From positions 496,001 to 560,000 of the forward strand of contig NC_020514.1 in NCBI RefSeq assembly GCF_000347635.1: a stretch of 64,000 bases of DNA, given 5' to 3'. A program made the translations under genes and the position numbers. A model generated the notes under the pieces. The model saw nothing but the letters and a program-made list of their open reading frames with translations, was not told where the DNA came from and did not search any database. Shown in pieces: positions 58,758-64,000 of this stretch. Each line of letters begins with the position of its first letter. The stretch's first letter is position 1. This DNA is from Paraglaciecola psychrophila 170. Its GTDB lineage: Bacteria; Pseudomonadota; Gammaproteobacteria; Enterobacterales; Alteromonadaceae.

Positions 58758-60098
58758 TTAAACCAAAAGTAATGATGCTGATCCTAAAAACACAAAAAAA
58801 CCTACCACATCAGTCATTGTGGTTAGTATTACGGAGCTAGCAAGAGCAGGATCAATCCCCATTTTGTCGAGTAACACTGGGATCATTATGCCTGCTATAG
58901 CAGCAATAAGCATATTGATAATTAACGCCACTGCAATAATGGCTGACAGCCACGGGTTGTCAAACCAAAAAGAAGTAATAGCCGATACAACTAAAGCCCA
59001 AAGTAAGCCATTAAAGAAGGCCACTAAGACTTCTTTATTCCCAAGAGCCGTCAGGTTAGATGTGGCTAACTGGCCTGTGGCCAACCCCCTGATGGTTACG
59101 GTTAATGTTTGGCTACCAGTAATGCCGCCCATACTTGCTACAATGGGCATCAATACAGCCAATGCGACTACTTGTGCCACTACTTCATCGAAAATACCTA
59201 TCACAATTGAAGCGGCAAAAGCAGTTAATAGATTTATCCCCAACCATACTGCCCTGCGTCTTGAGCTCGTAAAAACAGGCGCAAATAAGTCTTCGTCGCT
59301 AACGCGGCCCATATGTGACAACTGAGTTTCATAATATTCTTGATAAACGTCAATGGCATCTTTAACAGAAAAACGTCCGAGTAAACGCCCTTCTTTAGTG
59401 ATAACAGGTAACATCGAGCGACCACTACTTTTTACTGCTTCAGACGCTTCAAACAGGTCTAGGTCCGCCTGCAATACGTGATCTGAAAATTCAGCCACAT
59501 GAATAAGTGGAGTACCTGCTTCACACGAAAATAATTGATTTATATCTACTTGGCCTAAATAGTGCCCCGTATCGTCGACTACTAAAATACTATCGGTATA
59601 GGTGGGTAGGGCCTCAGTCTTCAGCGTTTCTAATAATACGCCTACTGACACTCTCTTATTGACAGCGTATACATCATGGTTAACGTAACGACCCAGTTGT
59701 TCGTCGGAATAGTTTAACGCCTCTTCGATTAGACCTGACTCTTGGGCGCTAAGTTTTTTGATCAAATCTTTTGCTACTCGGTGGGGTAAAGCATCGAGTA
59801 TTTCGACTAAGTGTTCGGTGCTGCTGGCAAACGCAAGGTCTTCAATGTTCTGATTAGACAACAACGACATAAGTTTCTCACGAGAGTCACCTCGCATCGC
59901 AGCCAAAATGGGTGACTTTTTACTCTCATTGAGTGTTTGCCACAACTCAAACCGTAGGTCTTTGGGTAGCCCCTCGAATACAAAAGCCCAATCTTCAGAG
60001 GAGAAATCTCGGGCAATAATAGGCACTGCGACTTGACCTTATTTAAGTCGATTGAGTAACCATAAAAATGCACTTTTCCGCTGTTCTTGACTGACCAT
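58758..60098 (-). pseudogene. mgtE: magnesium transporter MgtE with stop at codon 20
   Basis: The ATG at 60098 has AAGGGG 7 bases upstream and begins MVSQEQRKSAFLWLLNRLK, then TAA at 60039-60041. The same frame continues GQVAVPIIARDFSSEDWAFVFEGL to the end, 446 residues in total. The remaining parts are complete: N-domain, two CBS domains (about 140-250), five membrane helices with the conserved SMGGITGSQT and the ion-binding end NPALASS-like GIDPALASSVILTTMTD. A GTG at 60026 (MPIIARDF) with AAGG 10 bases upstream could restart translation, giving a transporter lacking only the first 24 residues. So mgtE could still function. The ancestral codon was probably CAA. Confidence 0.85.
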
Positions 60099-60286
60099 CT
60101 ATATCCCCTTAAATACCGACCCATATGGTATCGATAAAAGTTAAGTTCGCCATAGTGATTTATTATAATTTTGGTGTATCTTATATGCAGCATACAACGT
60201 CAAAGTAAATACCCATCACTTGTAGCCTTAATCTCACTCAATAAAGTGCTTTTAAAATAAATAAATAAATAACTAGAGAAGTAGCT

Positions 60287-61849
60287 ATGCAAGATAGAGA
60301 AACCAAACCAACCCCAAGCATTGACGACACGACACATAAATTAGAACTTAGATATCTTACGCTCGAAGATTATGTTGATGTGAAGGAGTTAATGGATGTC
60401 GTCTATTTACAAGTGGGAGGTGCGTGGCCACTAAAAAATTATCAGGCTCAGCTTAATACTTTTCCAGAAGGTCAGATTTGTATTGAGGACAAAGGCAAGG
60501 TAGTAGCCGCTGCAATTTCGGTCATTGTGGATTATGAAAAATTTGGTGACAAACACACCTATGATGAAATTACTGGAGATGCTTACTTAGGCACGCATGA
60601 TCCAAAAGGTGATGTTTTATATGGTGTAGATATTTTTGTTTCGCCAGAATATAGAGGCCTTAGGTTGGGGCGTCGCTTGTATGAAGCCAGAAAAGAATTA
60701 TGTAAAAACCTTAATCTAAAATCGATTATGGCTGGTGGGCGTATACCCAATTATGCAAAACATGCTGCCACTATGACACCCTATGAATATATCGAGGCTG
60801 TGAAATCTAAAGACCTGTTCGATCCCATTCTAACGTTTCAGATTTCAAACGGTTTTGAGGTGAAACAAATACTCAAGGCTTATCTACCAGAAGACAAAGC
60901 GTCGATGGGTTATGCCACTCTTCTGCAATGGCATAACATTTATTATAATGCTGAATCTCCCAAGCTTTTTGGTGGCCACAGAAATACAGCACGAGTGGGT
61001 TGCATACAATGGCAGATGCGCTACTTTCACGATGTCGCAGAATTATTGCAACAAGCTGAATATTTTATTGATGCTCTTTCTGATTACAAATGTGATGTGG
61101 CACTATTTCCTGAGTTTTTTAATGCGCCGCTTATGGGTATCAAACCCGCCGAAACATCAATCGATGCAATATGGAATTTAGCGACGTACAGCGACGAAAT
61201 ATTAACTGAAATGTCTCGTTTGGCTGTGTCATATAATATCAATGTAATTGTAGGTTCAATGCCGGTTGTTAAGGATGATGAATTATATAACATCAGTTAC
61301 CTATGTCACCGAGATGGGCAAATAGACTGCCAATATAAATTGCATCCAACACCTCATGAAAAGAAGGATTGGATCATGCAAGGTGGCGACAAACTTCAGG
61401 CCTTTGATACTGACTTTGGTAAGATAGGAATTCTTATTTGCTACGACGTGGAATTTCCAGAACTAGGCAGAATTTTAGCAGAACAAGAGATTCAGATACT
61501 CTTCATTCCTTTCTGGACAGACACTAAAAATGGGTATCTTAGAGTGCGAATATGTGCCCAAGCAAGGGCAATTGAAAACGAATGTTATGTGGCTATCGCG
61601 GGTAGTGTGGGTAACCTTCCTAAGGTAGATAATGTTGATATTCAGTATGGACAATCGGCTGTTTTCTCTCCTTCTGATTTTGCTTTTCCTCATGATGCGA
61701 TCGTATCAGAAACCACACCCAACACAGAAATGACGTTAATTGTAGATTTGGATTTGGATAGATTGACGCAACTTCGAAATGAAGGCTCAGTCAGAAATTA
61801 TCTGGATAGAAGACGTGACCTGTACAAAGTTAAGTGGACTGGGAAGTAA
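60287..61849 (+). CDS. GNAT N-acetyltransferase fused to a carbon-nitrogen hydrolase
   Basis: 520 residues. N-terminal GNAT domain (about 20-200) with the acetyl-CoA loop region EYRGLRLGRRLYEAR, and a C-terminal nitrilase-type domain (about 235-515) with the catalytic triad visible as Glu in FPEFFNAP, Lys in YKLHPTPHEKKDW and Cys in GILICYDVEFPE. The fusion is found in many Gammaproteobacteria; its substrate is not established but an amide or N-acetyl compound is likely. A hairpin terminator starts at the stop codon. Confidence 0.92.
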   Translation: MQDRETKPTPSIDDTTHKLELRYLTLEDYVDVKELMDVVYLQVGGAWPLKNYQAQLNTFPEGQICIEDKGKVVAAAISVIVDYEKFGDKHTYDEITGDAYLGTHDPKGDVLYGVDIFVSPEYRGLRLGRRLYEARKELCKNLNLKSIMAGGRIPNYAKHAATMTPYEYIEAVKSKDLFDPILTFQISNGFEVKQILKAYLPEDKASMGYATLLQWHNIYYNAESPKLFGGHRNTARVGCIQWQMRYFHDVAELLQQAEYFIDALSDYKCDVALFPEFFNAPLMGIKPAETSIDAIWNLATYSDEILTEMSRLAVSYNINVIVGSMPVVKDDELYNISYLCHRDGQIDCQYKLHPTPHEKKDWIMQGGDKLQAFDTDFGKIGILICYDVEFPELGRILAEQEIQILFIPFWTDTKNGYLRVRICAQARAIENECYVAIAGSVGNLPKVDNVDIQYGQSAVFSPSDFAFPHDAIVSETTPNTEMTLIVDLDLDRLTQLRNEGSVRNYLDRRRDLYKVKWTGK

Positions 61850-61870
61850 GTAGGCGCTTACTCTTTTTTT
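61845..61870 (+). terminator. rho-independent terminator of the GNAT-nitrilase gene
   Basis: AGTAAG (61845-61850, including part of the stop codon) and CTTACT (61857-61862) form a 6-bp stem with a 6-base loop, followed by CTTTTTTT. Confidence 0.75.
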
Positions 61871-61935
61871 ATGACAAAAGATGGATATTTAAATGTTCTC
61901 TCTTCACTAGCTTTAAATTCTTGCGGCTTAATGTT

Positions 61936-62151
61936 TTAGGCTGAATTATATTGAAAAACTTCATCAATAGACTGGCCAAACACTTCGGCAATTTTGAAGG
62001 CAATCTCAAGTGTAGGTGAGTACTTACATTTTTCAATGGCCATGATCGTTTGTCGTGTTACGCCAATCAATTCTGCGAGCTCTTGCTGAGTCATTTCATC
62101 AGCAAAAAAACGCAGTTCTCGAATTTTATTTTTGATGGGGAGAGTAGACAA
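61936..62151 (-). CDS. XRE family helix-turn-helix regulator
   Basis: 71 residues, almost only one Cro/C1-type domain: MTQQELAELIGVTRQTIMAIE, in parts TQQELAELIGVTRQTIMAIE, then YSPTLEIAFKIAEVFG and SIDEVFQYN. This is the pattern of the YgzD/YvaO short regulators. The ATG at 62151 directly follows the stop of the membrane-protein gene (62153-62155), so the two form a co-expressed pair, and it may autoregulate that pair. Confidence 0.88.
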   Translation of the reverse strand: MSTLPIKNKIRELRFFADEMTQQELAELIGVTRQTIMAIEKCKYSPTLEIAFKIAEVFGQSIDEVFQYNSA

Positions 62152-62152
62152 A

Positions 62153-62619
62153 TTAGTGACTACCTCTATGATAAAGTTGTGTAGAAAATCGAACTACTTC
62201 AGAAAAAATGAAACTGAAAAGCAAAATATGTGCAGTTAAAAATGGGATGTTTAGCACCTTAAATTGTTCAATAAATTCCGGGCTTATTTCTAGAGAAACC
62301 ATTCTTCCTAATGTTATTAACACGCCAATAACTAATACAGTGTAGCCAAAGTTGTTACCTTTATATTCGAATAATTTATCTCCTTCATCAGCACCAAGTT
62401 TAGCTGCTTTACGATTACTCATCGCAAGCACTGTTTGAAATATTATTTCAACAATAATGATGAGAACAAAAGCGCGACTTGATAGTTCTATTGCTGCGGT
62501 TTTAGCGACCTGTTCAGGTAGGTTACCTAAAGCTATTATATTAAAAAATAGTCACTAAAAATCAGCAGGGTGGAGATCAATGAAATCCAAATACTTTTTT
62601 CCCTAAAAGACATATTCAT
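62153..62619 (-). pseudogene. DUF2178-like membrane protein, frameshifted at T run
   Basis: ATG at 62619 with GGAG 8 bases upstream starts MNMSFREKSIWISLISTLLIF, then the frame ends soon after SDYFL. NIIALGNLPEQVAKTAAIEL continues in the next frame through four hydrophobic stretches to 62153. One base is missing in the run at 62543-62548 (A6 on the plus strand, U6 in mRNA). The in-phase heptamer U UUU UUA sits exactly there. The full protein (about 155 residues) would be a four-helix membrane protein of the type often found beside YgzD-like regulators. Confidence 0.78.
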
Positions 62620-62689
62620 AAAAGTTGCTCCTTAATTATAGTTAACATTAAGTTGATAATTATATGCTTTAAGGGTGCTTTAGTTGTCT

Positions 62690-63127
62690 TTAAACCCCAA
62701 TGTCTTCATTCCACAGCTGAGGATGTGTATCTATAAAACTTTGCATAAGGTGTATGCATTGTTGATTTTGTAACACCTCTACGGATACACCACGAGCAAT
62801 TAAAAGAGCTTCGTCTCCTAAAAATGTGTAATTTTCTCCTACGATTACCTTTCCGATGCCGTATAAAATAATAGCTCCTGAACACATTGAGCAGGGTGAT
62901 AAGGTAGTATAAATAACCGATTCTCGATAAGTCTGAGCAGACTGACGACCTGCATTTTCAAATGCGTCCATTTCGCCATGTAAAATTGGGCTACCGCTTT
63001 GCACTCTCCGGTTGTGACCACGGCCGATAATTTTGTTGTTATGTACGATAACTGAACCTATCGGAATCCCCCCTTCGGCTAATCCTTTTTGTGCTTCTTC
63101 GATTGCGGCTTGCATAAATTTGTCCAT
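62690..63127 (-). CDS. nucleoside/cytosine deaminase (CDA fold)
   Basis: 145 residues from the ATG at 63127, with AAGGAG 5 bases upstream; the longer GTG start at 63133 lies inside the SD spacing. Zinc motifs: LHGEMDAF (His, Glu) and PCSMCSGAI (two Cys). It resembles yeast-type cytosine deaminases and guanine deaminases of bacteria (IPIGSVIVHNNKIIGRGHN, part IPIGSVIVHN). It removes amino groups from free pyrimidine or purine bases for salvage; the exact base is unclear. Confidence 0.88.
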   Translation of the reverse strand: MDKFMQAAIEEAQKGLAEGGIPIGSVIVHNNKIIGRGHNRRVQSGSPILHGEMDAFENAGRQSAQTYRESVIYTTLSPCSMCSGAIILYGIGKVIVGENYTFLGDEALLIARGVSVEVLQNQQCIHLMQSFIDTHPQLWNEDIGV

Positions 63128-63148
63128 GAACACTCCTTAAGTATGGCT

Positions 63149-64000
63149 TCAGTTTTTGTGTATAGCTTGTGTTGTGAATATTGTAAGCCGCACTTTTTCA
63201 AGTGCTTTTTGGGTACCTTCAATATCTAAATTGAGCAAAAATTCATCGATAATGGGCGTGGCTTTATCGGCATAGGCTTTCTTACTATCGCGGTCGAAAA
63301 ATTGGGTTATGCCTTCAGCATTAGTAAGTGTAATGTAAGCTTCTTGCACTAAGCTGGAGTTTTTTTGTTGGGCGTTTTTATGAGGTGATAACATCCCTAA
63401 ACTTATATTAAAGTTCTCTTGATTAACACTTTGTGCGGCAAATTGAATGAATAATTTGGTTAATGCCATGTGTTCGGAAGTGGTCGGTACAACTAAAACA
63501 TCAAGGGGGGCTTCTTCGTAATAAGTTAATTGGTTATTGAATATCGGAAACTTAAAATAACCAATTTTATCTATAATTTTTTCTGGAAAATTTTGAACGG
63601 CATAATTTCCTAACATCGACATCCCGATGAGACCACTAGATAATAGTGGGAGTCCCTGTTTCCATTCCAAATCCTGATGGTTTTGAATAAAGTAGTTTGC
63701 TTCACTGATATATTGGAGTTTCTTTAGGACGTTTTGTATCCTCTCATCTAAATAGGATGCCTCACCTCGCATAAGGTCTTTATGAAACTGTATACCGTTC
63801 AACCTCAGGTTTAAATAATCAAGCCATGCTGTAGCAGGCCAGTTACTCTTATTACCAATATAGATGGGTGACACATTATTTTGCTTGAGAATGTCACAAA
63901 CTTCGATAAATTCGTCCCAATTACTGGGCTCAGTTAGTCCAAATTTTAAAAATAAAGGTTTATGGCAATAGGAGCCTATTTGATAATAAAATATAAGTAA
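63149..64000 (-). CDS. sugar ABC transporter substrate-binding protein (N-terminus beyond window)
   Basis: The frame is open from the stop at 63149 to the right edge, 283 codons, so the N-terminus is missing. The text at the edge (LFLKFGLTEPSNWDEFIEVC) and the later NKSNWPATAWLDYLNLRLNG, PLLSSGLIGMSMLGN and VLVVPTTSEHM (all shown in short pieces) match family 1 extracellular solute-binding proteins. The MBP-like fold binds oligosaccharides and delivers them to an ABC permease, not visible here. The C-terminal residues end with TTQAIHKN. It lies 15 bases upstream of the deaminase start. Confidence 0.85.
   Translation of the reverse strand, partial: LLIFYYQIGSYCHKPLFLKFGLTEPSNWDEFIEVCDILKQNNVSPIYIGNKSNWPATAWLDYLNLRLNGIQFHKDLMRGEASYLDERIQNVLKKLQYISEANYFIQNHQDLEWKQGLPLLSSGLIGMSMLGNYAVQNFPEKIIDKIGYFKFPIFNNQLTYYEEAPLDVLVVPTTSEHMALTKLFIQFAAQSVNQENFNISLGMLSPHKNAQQKNSSLVQEAYITLTNAEGITQFFDRDSKKAYADKATPIIDEFLLNLDIEGTQKALEKVRLTIFTTQAIHKN

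Noticed and set aside
15400..60100. Reassignment of a stop codon to explain internal stops
   Set aside because: TAA, TAG and TGA all end intact genes in this window (parC TAA, panC TAG, gluQ TGA), and the internal stops are of all three kinds and occur with frameshifts.
60099..60286. Magnesium riboswitch upstream of mgtE
   Set aside because: The 188-base gap lacks the conserved elements of M-box or mgtA leaders that I could recognise, and it must also serve the divergent GNAT-nitrilase gene.
1..64000. Insertion sequences, prophage, integrons, tRNA or rRNA genes
   Set aside because: No transposase, integrase, terminal inverted repeats, tRNA cloverleaf or rRNA sequence was seen by eye.

Overview
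The window looks like a chromosomal segment of a marine gammaproteobacterium of the Alteromonadales (Paraglaciecola/Glaciecola/Alteromonas-like). The evidence is an AT-rich base composition, gammaproteobacterial core genes (parC, ftsYEX, dksA-gluQ-pcnB-folK-panBC, glmU-glmS, speA) and a complete locus of the proteobacterial dedicated sortase type. Genus assignment is inference; there is no rRNA or tRNA gene here to test it.

Layout. 1-4.3 kb: end-truncated 7TMR-DISM histidine kinase and divergent parC. 4.4-9.7 kb: secreted nucleotide phosphodiesterase, the ftsY-ftsE-ftsX operon (minus strand) and divergent rsmD. 9.7-13.6 kb: yjaG, a YhgN/MarC membrane protein, a 60-residue HTH protein, frameshifted pepB, sfsA. 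13.7-20.6 kb: dksA, gluQ, pcnB (non-ATG start, frameshifted), folK, panB, panC and a convergent frameshifted panP. 20.8-25 kb: broken EAL gene, TrmB-like methyltransferase coupled to a YadG/YadH-type ABC exporter, small lipoprotein. 25-31.8 kb: dedicated sortase system (sortase, LPXTG-type VIT/VWA target, pdsO, response regulator, histidine kinase). 31.8-33.8 kb: small membrane protein, yjjX, 57-residue protein, MBL hydrolase. 33.9-39.9 kb: five-gene operon for oxidative sugar or glycoside catabolism. 40.1-42.1 kb: two decayed genes. 42.3-47.2 kb: DUF6356 protein, selD fusion and mnmH (tRNA selenouridine pathway), Fic pseudogene. 47.5-51.7 kb: glmU, a DeoR regulator and glmS. 52-57 kb: degenerate diguanylate cyclase, ogt, broken ada-alkA fusion, serine hydrolase. 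56.8-64 kb: speA, mgtE with an early stop, GNAT-nitrilase fusion, XRE/membrane pair, deaminase, edge-truncated sugar-binding protein.

The dominant unexpected theme is gene breakage. Twelve genes carry frameshifts or in-frame stops: pepB, pcnB, panP, an EAL gene, the sortase, the sortase target, a TolB-like gene, an EEP nuclease, a Fic gene, ada-alkA, mgtE and a small membrane protein. Some (Fic, EEP) carry many lesions and are certainly dead. Others carry a single one-base change in a homopolymer, and could be real mutations, assembly errors, or sites rescued by frameshifting or slippage. Four of the five clearest minus-one lesions lie on in-phase X XXX XXY heptamers, including the classical A AAA AAG in the sortase gene.

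No CRISPR array, prophage, insertion sequence, tRNA or rRNA was seen.
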